From Tundrisphaera lichenicola (lineage in GTDB: Bacteria > Planctomycetota > Planctomycetia > Isosphaerales > Isosphaeraceae), in contig NZ_CP195106.1 of assembly GCF_051175385.1 (NCBI RefSeq), forward strand, positions 4,278,001 through 4,342,000: 64,000 nt of DNA, read 5' to 3'. Each line of letters starts with the position of its first letter. Position 1 is the first letter of the stretch. Positions 28,439 to 37,876 of this stretch are shown piece after piece. The notes below the pieces were generated by a model that saw only the letters and a program-made list of their open reading frames with translations, did no database searches and was not told the DNA's origin. The position numbers and the translations under genes were made by a program.

Positions 28439-31400
28439 TCGCGCGTCTAATCGCCTTCTCGATCAACCACCGTGTGGCGGTGATCATCTCGGGCATTCTG
28501 CTGGCTATCTGGGGAGCGATCGCGGCTTACCACACACCGGTGGATGCGATTCCCGACCTCTCCGAGAATCAGGTGATCGTCTTCACCGAGTGGATTGGCC
28601 ATAGCCCCCGAGAGATCGAGGATCAGGTCTCGTTCCCGCTCTCCTCGGAATTACAGGGCATCCGTGGTGTACGAGTAGTCCGATCGTCGAGTGACTTCAA
28701 CTTCTCCATGATCCACGTGATTTTCGACGACTCGATCGACTTCGCGACCGCGAGGAAACGGGTAATCGAGCGCCTTCCACGGGCTCGTGAGTTCCTCCCC
28801 GAAGGTGTCTCGCCGCTCCCCCCTCCGGACTCGGCCGCGACGGGTCAGATTTACTGGTACAGCGTCGAAGGGGGCGGCCTCGATCTGGGCGCGCTCCGCT
28901 CCATCCAGGACGGCTTCGTCCGCCCGCAGTTGTCGAGCGTCCCCGGCGTTGCGGAAGTGGCGAGCGTAGGCGGCTATCCCGTCGAATTTCAAGTCAATGT
29001 CGACCCGAACCGGCTCCAATCCCATCGCGTCACACTCGCGAGCGTCGCCGAAGCTGTGGCCCGGTCCAACGGCAGTCTCGGCGGCCCTCTGATTCAGAAG
29101 GCGAATGCCGAGTACATCGTTCGAAGCGTCGGCAGACTCGGAGCCGATCCGAAGTCGATTGTGGATTCTTTCACGCCTGATCAAGCCTTGCGGGATCTCG
29201 AAAATGCCGTGCTCGCGGTCCACGGCCCTAGGGTGATCCGCATCGCCGACGTGGCGAAGGTCGCCATCGGCCCCGGGCCGAGACGCGGTGTCCTCGAAAA
29301 GGACGGCAACGAGGTGTCCGGAGGCGTGGTCTTGATGGCGTATGGAGAGAATCCTCTCGAGGTGACCCGGCGCATCAAGCAGAAGATTCGCGACATCAAG
29401 CCAGGTCTGCCGGAAGGAGTGCGGATCATTCCCTTCTACGATCGAACGCCGTTGATCCGGGGTGCGTTGCGCACGGTGGTGGGAACGATCATCGAGGCCG
29501 TGATCACATCGACAGTCTGCGTGCTGCTGATCCTCCTACACGCACGGGCCTCGTTCGTGATCGCCTTGACTGTCCCCCTTGCAGCCCTGGCGTCGTTCGC
29601 CATGATGGGAGTACTCAGGTCACTGGGGATCATCGACGTCCAGACGAACGTGATGTCGCTGGCTGGGATCGCGATCTCGGTCGGGGTCCTGGTCGATTCC
29701 TCGATCGTGATGGTCGAGAACGCGATTCACGCTCTCCGCGATCACTTCGGCGACGAGCCCGCGAAAGGCGACATCCGAGCGATCGTATTGCCCGCTTGCC
29801 AGACGGTCGGTCGGCCGATCTTCTTCTCGGTACTGATCATGCTTATTTCGTTCCTGCCGGTCTTCGCGCTGGGAGGGATGGAAGGGAAGATGTTTCGACC
29901 GCTTGCATTCACGAAGTCTTTAGCCTTGATGGCCGTCATGATACTGTCGGTCACGCTCGTCCCCGCCCTCTGCACGGTCTTACTGAAAGGCCGGATCCGG
30001 GGCGAGCGCGAGAGCTGGCTCGTGAGGAGCGTTATCGACGTCTATCGGCCCGTGCTGGCCTCCCTCCTCGATCGCCCAGCCCCACTGGTCTGGGTCCTGG
30101 GAGTGACGTTCGTCGTGGGCTTCGCCCCTCTGGGAAGCGAGACGTTGTTTCGGTGCACGCTACTGATCGCCCTCATCGCGATCGGCTGGAGCGCCAGGTC
30201 GATCGCAGGCCGGGCCTTTGGCCTGACCAGCCTCACGATAATCGCCCTGGTCGCCGACTTCACGATGCCCCCTCTGGGACGCGAATTCATCACGCCCTTG
30301 GATGAAGGCATGATCATGGACATGCCAATTACGGTCCCCCGGGCCTCGGTCACCGAATCGGCCGACGACCTGAAGGCTCGCGACATGGTGCTCTGCCATT
30401 TCCCGGAGGTCGAGATGGTCGTCGGCAAGGCCGGGCGGGCCGAGTCGCCTTCCGACCCCGCCCCGATGGACATGATCGAGTCGATGGTAAGTTTCCGATC
30501 CAGGGAGTACTGGCCCAGACGGAAGATGGCTAGGTCCGATGCCGAACTTCAGGTGCGTGCCGTGTTCGATGCGCTGGAGGATCGCCGATGGATCGTCCCC
30601 CCACCCTCCTCGGCCGATCTTGAGGTCACGCTTGCCGCGACCGTCGATGCGGTGATGCCTCCTCTTGACGTCTTGATCCGCGAGTATGCCTATCAGCGCA
30701 ACAAGGAACTCGAGCGAGACTTTGACGCGCCGACGACGGACCCAGAGGACCCGGATTTTTCGCGCCAGCAATCCTTATGGTACAAACATATAAACGATCT
30801 TAACGAGGAACTGGTACCCCGCGCGGCGGAGACGCTCACCAGGCTGGCCCTCGAAGAGTTGTTATCTCGTTGCGAGCCCTCCGACCCGAACCTGGCCGCG
30901 CTCGTCTCGGAAATTCGAGGACTCCGCATGCAATCGCCGAGCCTGGTTCATGGAACCGGCAGCCATCACCATCACGGCGCAGCCGTCCCGGAAATCTCCG
31001 CAGATCCGGCGCCCGAACTGGAAGCCTTGCAGTCCGAGCTTTCCGATGCGTTCGCCTCTCGACTATCACTCTGGCGGAAGGACCGTGATGAACTTGTCGG
31101 CTTCGGGGCCGATCTCGATCAGGCCGTGCAGATGCCCGGCTGGACGAATGTCTGGACGACGCCGATCCAGAACCGCGTGGATATGCTGGCCACCGGAGTG
31201 AATACCGATATCGGTGTCCGCGTGCTCGGGCCCAGACTTGATGAGGTCGTCGCCGTTTCGGGAGCCGTTGCGGCCGTCCTCAAGAAGTTGCCGAACGCCG
31301 TCGATGTCGTCGCGGACCCGGTTCGTGGGAAAGGATACATCAATGTTCGACCCGACCGATTCCGCGCCGAACGAGAGGGCGTCACGATCGGTGCAATCAA

Positions 31401-32361
31401 CGACGCGGTGGAGGGGGCTATTGGTGGGTTAATTGCGTCGACCATTCACCAGGGGCGAGAGCGCCGCCCCGTCCGCGTCCGCTATGGTCGCGACTGGCGG
31501 GGGGATGAGGAAGCCATCAGAGCCGTGCTCGTCCCGTCGCTCCGCAATGGCCCCGACGGCAAGCCAAGGCTGGTCCGTCTCGCCGATGTGGCCGACGTGA
31601 GCGCGAGCGAAGGCCCGGCGACGATCAAGGGTGAGAATAGCCTGCTCCGAAACTATGTCCGGCTAAACGTCCGAGGAATGTCTTCGAGCACCTTCGTGGA
31701 ATCGGCCCGTCCGATCGTCGCCAGGGAAGTCAAACTTCCCGAAGGGGTCGTCCTGGAATGGGCGGGACAGTTCGAGCACGAACGTCGGGCTAGGAATACG
31801 CTCCTCGTGATCGTGCCACTGGTTGTCCTCCTGATCTTCGCCATCCTCTACTGGACCTATCACGACCTGGCCGATTCTCTGTTGATGTTGCTCGCGGTCC
31901 CCGGGGCGGTCGCCGGGGGCATCTTCTTCCAGTGGCTCCTGGGGTTCAAGTTCTCGGTGACGGTCTGGGTGGGGTACATCGCGTGCTTCGGAATGGCGAC
32001 CTCGACTGGCATTATTATGCTGGTCTACCTAAGGGAGGCCCTCTCGCAGGCAGGGGGGCTCGAAGGGATGAGCGAGAGTCGCTTGCGACACGCCGTGCTG
32101 GAAGGGGCCGTGCATCGATTGCGGCCGAAGCTCTTGACCGAGGGGACGGTACTACTAGGCCTGGCACCGATGCTCTGGGCGAGCGGGATCGGTTCGGAGG
32201 TCATCCGTCCGATGGTCGCTCCTGTTCTGGGGGGAGTGTTAATCGCCGATGAAGTGATCGACCTCTTGCTTCCCGTCCTCTTCTATCAAGTTCGTCTGCG
32301 TCGATTGCGCGGGATTCGCCCGTCATTATCGAGCGATCGGGCCGGAACCATGCCCGGCTGA
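28435..32361 (+). CDS. CusA/CzcA-family heavy-metal RND efflux pump with large periplasmic insertion
   Basis: A 1308-residue proton-driven inner-membrane pump; typical family members are about 1040 residues. The start ATG 28435 overlaps the upstream stop, and the first helix is ARLIAFSINHRVAVIISGIL. Family motifs include AIPDLSENQVIVFTEWIGHS, GVLVDSSIVMVENAIHALRD in the fourth membrane helix region, FFSVLIMLISFLPVFALGGM, and the C-terminal FGMATSTGIIMLVYLREA and LLTEGTVLLGLAP. The extra length comes from added hydrophobic sequence near residues 530-610 and an insertion of about 150-170 residues near 730-890 in the second periplasmic loop, with GSHHHHGA at about 843-849. The outer-membrane channel gene is not in the window. 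Confidence 0.92.
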   Translation: MIARLIAFSINHRVAVIISGILLAIWGAIAAYHTPVDAIPDLSENQVIVFTEWIGHSPREIEDQVSFPLSSELQGIRGVRVVRSSSDFNFSMIHVIFDDSIDFATARKRVIERLPRAREFLPEGVSPLPPPDSAATGQIYWYSVEGGGLDLGALRSIQDGFVRPQLSSVPGVAEVASVGGYPVEFQVNVDPNRLQSHRVTLASVAEAVARSNGSLGGPLIQKANAEYIVRSVGRLGADPKSIVDSFTPDQALRDLENAVLAVHGPRVIRIADVAKVAIGPGPRRGVLEKDGNEVSGGVVLMAYGENPLEVTRRIKQKIRDIKPGLPEGVRIIPFYDRTPLIRGALRTVVGTIIEAVITSTVCVLLILLHARASFVIALTVPLAALASFAMMGVLRSLGIIDVQTNVMSLAGIAISVGVLVDSSIVMVENAIHALRDHFGDEPAKGDIRAIVLPACQTVGRPIFFSVLIMLISFLPVFALGGMEGKMFRPLAFTKSLALMAVMILSVTLVPALCTVLLKGRIRGERESWLVRSVIDVYRPVLASLLDRPAPLVWVLGVTFVVGFAPLGSETLFRCTLLIALIAIGWSARSIAGRAFGLTSLTIIALVADFTMPPLGREFITPLDEGMIMDMPITVPRASVTESADDLKARDMVLCHFPEVEMVVGKAGRAESPSDPAPMDMIESMVSFRSREYWPRRKMARSDAELQVRAVFDALEDRRWIVPPPSSADLEVTLAATVDAVMPPLDVLIREYAYQRNKELERDFDAPTTDPEDPDFSRQQSLWYKHINDLNEELVPRAAETLTRLALEELLSRCEPSDPNLAALVSEIRGLRMQSPSLVHGTGSHHHHGAAVPEISADPAPELEALQSELSDAFASRLSLWRKDRDELVGFGADLDQAVQMPGWTNVWTTPIQNRVDMLATGVNTDIGVRVLGPRLDEVVAVSGAVAAVLKKLPNAVDVVADPVRGKGYINVRPDRFRAEREGVTIGAINDAVEGAIGGLIASTIHQGRERRPVRVRYGRDWRGDEEAIRAVLVPSLRNGPDGKPRLVRLADVADVSASEGPATIKGENSLLRNYVRLNVRGMSSSTFVESARPIVAREVKLPEGVVLEWAGQFEHERRARNTLLVIVPLVVLLIFAILYWTYHDLADSLLMLLAVPGAVAGGIFFQWLLGFKFSVTVWVGYIACFGMATSTGIIMLVYLREALSQAGGLEGMSESRLRHAVLEGAVHRLRPKLLTEGTVLLGLAPMLWASGIGSEVIRPMVAPVLGGVLIADEVIDLLLPVLFYQVRLRRLRGIRPSLSSDRAGTMPG

Positions 32362-32405
32362 GCCGGGTCCGCGCGTGAGGGGCCAATGGCCGAATCCCGA
32401 CGCCG

Positions 32406-32942
32406 TCAGGGGGACTTTGCCGCCTCGGATGGCCCGGGCGGCGACGAAGGTTGGCGAGCGAGGGGCCGGGAACTCGCTCCGACTTCGGCACCCGGAGGGG
32501 TGGACATCATCGACATGTCCATGTGCATGATCATATCGAAATCCTCGGCGCGATAAACCCAGATCGGGCCGTTCCCGAAGATCAGATAGGAGACGACTAT
32601 CGTCTCGTCGGGTTCTTTGAGGAAGAGCTTGACTTGGAACCGGCGGTATCCTTTGTAGCCGGGAGATTCGCCAAGGATCACGAACTTGCGTAGCTGCTGA
32701 CCCGCCGGCTGCCGTTGCTCCACGAACATGATCGGCCGGATCGTGGTCGTCGTCCGCTCGATGTCGGGGGAGGCCTCCCAGGCCTGCAAGGCTCGTTCGA
32801 TCGCCTGGCGGGCAGCCTTCGCGTCGGGCAAGTCGCTGCCTGTGACCGGACCCGAAGGCACGTCGCATGACGAGGCGAGGACGACCGCGAGGGCACTCAA
32901 CAAATAGCCGATGATTCGGGAGGCTAGATTTCCCGGGTTCAA
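32406..32942 (-). CDS. Small putative lipoprotein, paralogue of the protein at 35032
   Basis: A 178-residue protein with a hydrophobic N-terminus ending LASSC (Cys26), a plausible lipobox. The body reads AIERALQAWEASPDIERTTT, QLRKFVILGESPGYKGYRRF, QVKLFLKEPDETIVVSYLIF and YRAEDFDMIMHMDMSMM, followed by a Pro/Ser-rich tail. The Met/His-rich MIMHMDMSMM is suggestive of metal contact but unproven. It shares the layout A-x-x-ALE/IERxLxxW ... F-x-V-K/R-L-x-L-x-x-P ... YxxxGxxP with the lipoprotein at 35032-35493. It is convergent with the RND pump gene, with 44 bases between. Family not recognised by name. Confidence 0.75.
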   Translation of the reverse strand: MNPGNLASRIIGYLLSALAVVLASSCDVPSGPVTGSDLPDAKAARQAIERALQAWEASPDIERTTTTIRPIMFVEQRQPAGQQLRKFVILGESPGYKGYRRFQVKLFLKEPDETIVVSYLIFGNGPIWVYRAEDFDMIMHMDMSMMSTPPGAEVGASSRPLARQPSSPPGPSEAAKSP

Positions 32943-33964
32943 GATTGGCGACCTTCTCGATGAGACGACCCACGCGGTTCAACACTAATTTCCTAATTTC
33001 GATCTCCGAATATACCACTTGCGAATCGCCCTGAACCAGGTTAGAGTTTATGTTAGTTAAAATCTATTCTCGTCGAAGAATTCCATTGCATATCTCGGCG
33101 ACTGCTCGGAACCGATCCCGATGACATCGCATGGACGATGGAACCGCATTCGCTCCCAACTCCTAGCAACACTGTTGCTGGCCGTCGGTTTTTTTGCGCC
33201 ATCGACCTCGATTGCGAACTGTGCTCATCCCGTGACGTCGAACCGGGGTTCTTCAAAGATCGATACGATCGCCCTGATTCGCCCGGATTCCATCCTGGAA
33301 TCATCCGAAGCGTTGCGATCGAATTCTCCGCCGACAGGGCGACCCAAGTCCCCCTGCTTTGGGCTCCTTTGCTCGCAAAACTCGACCCCGATACCATTGT
33401 CGGCCCCAACGGTCATGTATCGAATCGACACGTGGGCGTGTGTCGAATCTTGCGTCTTCGCGATGCCCACTCCTTCCTCTCGACCATTCTCCGAGGACGA
33501 CCCTTCTCCCCGCTCCGATCGAGCCGAACCGCTCGCTCGTCCACCCAGGTGATCCCGGACGGTCGGGGGGGCGGTGACTCCTCGTGAACCCACCACCAGA
33601 CCCTGGATTGCATCGAACCTGGATGTTCCGCGGGCGAGAATTGTGGCCGGGGCAGCATGTGCCAGCCCAACATGGTCGAGCGTGGCTGGAGTTTAAGCTC
33701 CGGCCCACCCAACGATCGTGTCATGCAAGCGCGGAACAATTTGCTCCACACTCGCTGACGTGGAAACGTGGATATTCGAGTGGTCTCGCGCGACGGCCAC
33801 CCCGATTCGCCTCGACATTGCGGCGACCGGTCCGATCATCCACGAGTGGTATCTCGGAGAGGATTCCCCGATCCTCAAGGTTGGGCCCGACGGCTCACCA
33901 ATGACGATTTTTATTTTACATATTTAATTTAATTGAATTATTGATTTGACGGGAAGGCCGATCG
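32943..33964 (+). other. About 1 kb with no intact gene; possible decayed secreted protein
   Basis: An ATG at 33121 opens MTSHGRWNRIRSQLLATLLL, a credible signal peptide, but the frame becomes Ser/Pro-rich after about 45 residues and stops at 33552. A second frame from 33138 contains more protein-like sequence (SADRATQVPLLWAPLLAKLD). Near 33750-33880 a frame reads TPIRLDIAATGPIIHEWYLG, which resembles the His-containing loop of cupredoxin-like proteins. Together this may be a decayed exported metal protein. An AT-rich stretch at 33906-33950 directly before the DUF1559 gene may be its promoter and leader. Confidence 0.3.
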
Positions 33965-35020
33965 ATGCGAACTCGAAGAATTGGCTTCACGCTGATCGAA
34001 TTGCTAGTGGTCATCGCGATCATCGCCGTTCTGATCGCGCTGCTACTCCCCGCCGTGCAATCGGCCCGCGAGGCGGCCCGGCGCTCCCAGTGCGTCAACA
34101 ATCTCAAGCAAATCGGGATCGCCTGTCATAACTACCTCTCCACATTCCATTCCCTGCCGTTCGGCAAGGGGCCGAGCTATGACAAGCTAGTCCCCGGGAC
34201 TCCCTTCTATGCACGCTGGTCCTCGCACAGTCAACTCCTGCTTTACATCGAGCAAGGGGCGCTCTTTAACGGCATCAACTTCAACCTGGCACCGGAGACG
34301 CCCGGCATGGCGGGAGACGTTCCGTTCATGCCGCCGTATCAGAACACCAACCGGGAAAACGCGACGGTCTCTCGGACGCAGGTGGCCGCTTTCCTCTGCC
34401 CCTCGGACGCGAACGCTCCCCTCGCCGGTTGGCCCGGAGTGAACAGCTACCTTGGAAACATGCAAACATGGGCGTGCGACCTTGGCGATAGCAATCCCTC
34501 CGTGGTCGCTCCCGCCGAGGCCCCCCACGGCATCTTCTATTACTTGAGTTCGGTCGGTTTGGCGAGCATCACCGATGGGACCAGCAACACCGCGTTCTTC
34601 AGCGAGAAGATCCGGGGGAATGGCCAACGCGACTCCGACGGCCGTTCCGACTCACTGATCACGGCCTCTCCCACGTCGCTCGACGCCACCTATCAGACAT
34701 GCACATCCACAAACCCACTGACCGCGACTCGTCTGACCCATGCGCAAGGGGCAAGTTGGGTGATGGGCGAAATGTGCTGCACCCAGTACAACCACGTCTC
34801 TACGCCGAACAAGGCGACCTGCGCCGGATTGGGCTTCGCGAACAACAGCATGGCGAACATGCCGATGCAGGTCCCTCCTTCGAGCCAGCACCCCGGCGGC
34901 GTCAACACCCTCTTCGGCGACGGTAGCGTCAAGTTCATCAAGAATAGTGTTTCGCTCCCGGTTTATCGCGCCTTGGGCACGCGAAACGGCGGCGAAGTCA
35001 TTTCCGCTGACTCATATTAA
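33965..35020 (+). CDS. DUF1559 protein with type II pseudopilin N-terminus
   Basis: A 351-residue planctomycete DUF1559 protein. It begins MRTRRIGFTLIELLVVIAII, a prepilin-type signal (cleavage after Gly, then FTLIE and a hydrophobic helix), continues VQSAREAARRSQCVNNLKQI, and ends with a DUF1559 terminal motif, NTLFGDGSVKFIKNSVSLPV. The precursor should be processed by a prepilin peptidase and assembled or anchored in the inner membrane; the function of the planctomycete family is unknown, and such genes are present in very many copies per genome. It is followed after 11 bases by a lipoprotein gene, probably co-transcribed. An AT-rich leader precedes the start. Confidence 0.95.
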   Translation: MRTRRIGFTLIELLVVIAIIAVLIALLLPAVQSAREAARRSQCVNNLKQIGIACHNYLSTFHSLPFGKGPSYDKLVPGTPFYARWSSHSQLLLYIEQGALFNGINFNLAPETPGMAGDVPFMPPYQNTNRENATVSRTQVAAFLCPSDANAPLAGWPGVNSYLGNMQTWACDLGDSNPSVVAPAEAPHGIFYYLSSVGLASITDGTSNTAFFSEKIRGNGQRDSDGRSDSLITASPTSLDATYQTCTSTNPLTATRLTHAQGASWVMGEMCCTQYNHVSTPNKATCAGLGFANNSMANMPMQVPPSSQHPGGVNTLFGDGSVKFIKNSVSLPVYRALGTRNGGEVISADSY

Positions 35021-35031
35021 TTCGGAGGGCG

Positions 35032-35493
35032 ATGATGTACGGATCCTGGAACCCGACTAGGCTCGTCCCCTTCTCCGCCTTGGCGCTGTGGCTGCTCACG
35101 ATGGCCGGATGCGGGAACGGGGCCGGCGCGGCACCCACCGAGGAAGTGGCTCGCTCCGCCCTCGAAAGGACGCTCAATACCTGGCGTGATGGCGGGAACC
35201 CGGGGGCGATACCGGAGACAGAGCCGCCTGTCCTGGTCCACGACACGCCTTGGAGTCAAGGCGAGCGTCTGGGGTCGTATGAGATCCTTCAAGAAGACAC
35301 ATCCAAGGGTAAGTGCTTCAAAGTTCGCCTGTCATTGTCCAAGCCCTTGCGGACCGAAGAAGTGGAGTATTACGTGCTAGGAGTCAGCCCGCTGATGATC
35401 TTCCGCGACCAGGATTACCTTCGAAACATTAATATGGAAAATGGTCCGAAACTGCTCAAGTCCGGACGACAGGGACGATCCTCGAACAGATAA
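35032..35493 (+). CDS. Small lipoprotein, paralogue of the protein at 32406
   Basis: A 153-residue protein with a clear lipoprotein signal ending TMAGC (Cys27), so likely membrane-anchored outside the cytoplasm. The mature part reads EEVARSALERTLNTWRDGGN, LGSYEILQEDTSKGKCFKVR, LSLSKPLRTEEVEYYVLGVS and PLMIFRDQDYLRNINM. This matches the plan of the protein at 32406-32942, so the two are diverged duplicates on either side of the DUF1559 gene. GGAGGGCG precedes the ATG. The second ATG, one codon later, is an equally good start. Function unknown; association with a DUF1559 gene is common in planctomycetes. Confidence 0.85.
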   Translation: MMYGSWNPTRLVPFSALALWLLTMAGCGNGAGAAPTEEVARSALERTLNTWRDGGNPGAIPETEPPVLVHDTPWSQGERLGSYEILQEDTSKGKCFKVRLSLSKPLRTEEVEYYVLGVSPLMIFRDQDYLRNINMENGPKLLKSGRQGRSSNR

Positions 35494-36222
35494 CCGTCGA
35501 GGCTGAGGAAATATCTCCAAAAGACCAGCCCGAGAGCGCTGAACCGGTCGTCGACCTTTGACGACCTGGTCCGATTCTCGGACCTGGGTGCCCCTCTCGA
35601 TTTTGGCATCGTCCAATGGTCTGCTCAGAAAATTCCGTTCGGCGTTCTCGACCACCAGACGGCCGACGAACGCGGTCGGCCATCGGCGACTTTAAGGGCA
35701 GCCCAGGTCGAGTCAATTCTTGAGGTGGTTCTCCTGAAGTTGAACCGTTGTGGACGTCATCGCTCTCGATTGAAGGCAAGAACCCGAAGGTCGATACGGA
35801 AGCACCCGGATCGGGATCAAGCTTCCGGAACGGGATCAACCCGGAGGTTGTCCCAAAGGAGCCCCTCGCACGGGGGACATCGCGGGGAGGAAAGCACTCT
35901 GCTCGACGTGCTCCGAGTGGTAAGCTCGGGCGACAGGTTTGGGTACGCGCGATGCCTTTGCGCCAGGCTGACACGCGGGCTCGAAGCACCAGTTTCATAT
36001 CGGCGTCAAGCCGTGCGAGGGGACGGCTTCACTATAGCGACCGCCCGCCCCATTTTCATCGGTTTGGGTGCCGCCCGAAGGGCGGCATGTGGGCTGATAC
36101 CGAATTCCCCGGATCAATTGACGATCGTAGGGTCCGCTTTGCGGACCGCATCCTCGGTTTGATACCGGAGATACGGTCCGCATAGCGGACCCTACAAGGG
36201 TCACTCATTCGGGCGATTTTGT
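35494..36222. other. Non-coding stretch with REP-like hairpins and the left repeat of the ISKra4 element
   Basis: About 730 bases with no convincing gene. It holds a 22-base sequence at 35586-35607 matched in inverted form at 37608-37629, a small GC hairpin near 36069-36083 (CCGCCCGAAGGGCGG), and the double hairpin at 36127-36195. The frames that cross it are shadow-like. Confidence 0.5.
36127..36195. repeat. REP/BIME-like double hairpin
   Basis: A 22-base arm at 36127-36148 and its inverse at 36174-36195 differ at one base. Each arm is itself a small hairpin, GGTCCGC-TTT-GCGGACC on the left and GGTCCGC-ATA-GCGGACC on the right, separated by a 25-base spacer. This nested symmetry is the layout of paired REP elements. 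No other copy was noticed in the window. Confidence 0.75.
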
Positions 36223-37601
36223 ATGAGAGACGACCTGGAGATCTGGGTTGTCTTGAGAGGCTTTCCGATGCCCACCCTGACCATCGAATATCGCGACGAG
36301 AACGAACGACTGGCCCTGGAGCAGGCCATCGCCTACGTTCAGGACTTGCGCCAACTCGCGGTTGAGGCCCCCGCCGGGACCGTCCTGGAGGCCTGCGAGG
36401 GCCTCGCCCTGGAGAAGGGTCGGGCCCTGCTCCGCTCGAGCTTCGCGGCCGCTCTGTGCAGTCGCGTGGCTCTGGCCGAGCAAAAAGGGGGGACGCACGG
36501 CTCTGCCCCAAGGCGCACCCCGGACGCTCCAAGGGGCCGCACCGGCGGACCCTCCTGACCGCACTCGGGGCGATCACTTTACCCCGTCGCTATTTCGACT
36601 GCCCGTCCTGCATTCAGGGTGATTTCGGGGCCGATCGCATCCTTGGTGTCTCCGGCTACGTCACTCGCGGGGCCTGCCGGATGGCCTGCCTGTTGGGCGT
36701 GCAGCGGTCCTTCCAGAAGGCCGAGGTGGCCCTGCTCGAGGTCGCCGGCTGGAGCCTCGACGACAATACCATCGGCCAGCTCTGCCACGCCACCGCCGAG
36801 CGAGCCAGCTCGACCCGCCCTCAGCGAGACACCGCCGAGGCGTTCGCCCAGGCCGGCGGTGACCTGGAGTGGCACATCGACGCCGGCAAGGTCAACACCA
36901 GGGGCGGCGGGCGTGACGTGAAGGTGGCGGTGGTGGCCCGCCGTCAGCCGGGCGAGCCGATCACCGCCTCGGAGTAAGACGACCGCGACCTGCCGGCCCC
37001 CTCGGTGCGTTCGGTGGTGGCCGCGGTGGAGGAGGCCGCCGCGTTCGGGGGCCGTTGCGCGGCCGAGGCGACCCGACCGGGCCTGACCGATCCCAAATCG
37101 ATGAGCGTGCTCGGCGACGGTGCGGAATGGATCTGGAACCTGGCCCAGCAGCGTTTCTCCGGCAGCTCGCAATGCCTGGACTTCTGGCATGGGGCGGCTT
37201 ACCTGGGCTCGGCTGCCAATGCGGCATTGGGCACCGGCAGCGACGAGGCCGCCGCAGAACTGGGCCGGGGCAAGAAACGTCTGCTAGAGGATGGCTACTG
37301 GGGTGTGACCGAGTGGATCGGGGAACTGGCCTCGTAGATGTTGCCGGTTGGGGACGGGGCCGCCTCGGCGACGGCGTTGAACTATTTCGCCAGCCACCAG
37401 TCGCGGCTGAACTACGCGCTGCGGCTGCGTCGCGGCCAGACGATCGGCAGCGGGCTGGTCGAGGGTTCGATCGAACAGCTGCTCAACGTGAGGCTGAAGC
37501 AGACCGGGGCTCGCTGGAAGGTCGAGCATGTCGCACCACTGGTGGAATTGGGAGCCCTGGCCGCCGGATCGGAGTGGGAGGCATTCTGGAAGCAAACATG
37601 A
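36223..37601 (+). pseudogene. ISKra4-type transposase, interrupted
   Basis: The N-terminal frame starts MRDDLEIWVVLRGFPMPTLT and includes EYRDENERLALEQAIAYVQD. After A5-G6 at 36482-36492 the protein continues in the -1 frame with HRRTLLTALGAITLPRRYFD and CPSC, then LEWHIDAGKVNTRGGGRD in the DDE core. In-frame stops at about 36975 and 37336 then separate the pieces SMSVLGDGAEWIWNLAQQRF, CLDFWHGAAYLGSAA and the C-terminal GQTIGSGLVEGSIEQLL with GARWKVEHV. The order and motifs fit ISKra4 transposases. Two nonsense codons make it inactive regardless of any recoding at the A/G run. Confidence 0.75.
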
Positions 37602-37726
37602 CCGGACGCCAAAATCGAGAGGAGCACCCATCTTTGGCGAACTGGGCTTGGCCTCGGATTAGATTCAGGTTAAGATTTCAAGCTGATGCGTGTTAGAGAA
37701 ATCACGCACTATAAATCCTAAACACT

Positions 37727-37797
37727 GCGGGTATAGCTCAGTGGTAGAGCGCTAGCTTCCCAAGCTAGACATGCGGGTTCGATTCCCGCTACCCGCT
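37727..37797 (+). tRNA. tRNA-Gly, anticodon CCC
   Basis: A complete cloverleaf: acceptor GCGGGTA pairs with TACCCGC, D arm GCTCAGTGGTAGAGC, anticodon stem CTAGC/GCTAG with loop TTCCCAA (anticodon CCC, reading GGG), T arm GCGGGTTCGATTCCCGC. CCA is not encoded. An integrase fragment lies just downstream, so the gene was probably an attachment site for a past integrated element. Confidence 0.93.
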
Positions 37798-37876
37798 TTC
37801 TTTCCCAATTCCAGCAGCCGAAAGCAGTTCAGCTTACCTCCCGGCGGTCGGGAGTGCGGCCCGGAAGTCCAAAACG

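Larger units (their letters stand above)
35586..37629 (+). mobile_element. Putative ISKra4-type element, limits tentative
   Basis: The transposase region at 36223-37601 lies between a 22-base inverted repeat, 35586-35607 and 37608-37629, matching at 21 of 22 positions (core CTCTCGATTTTGGC). If these are the ends, the element is about 2.04 kb and carries about 600 bases of leader before the transposase. No direct duplication was found at the flanks. Alternatively the left copy belongs to an older element. Confidence 0.5.
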
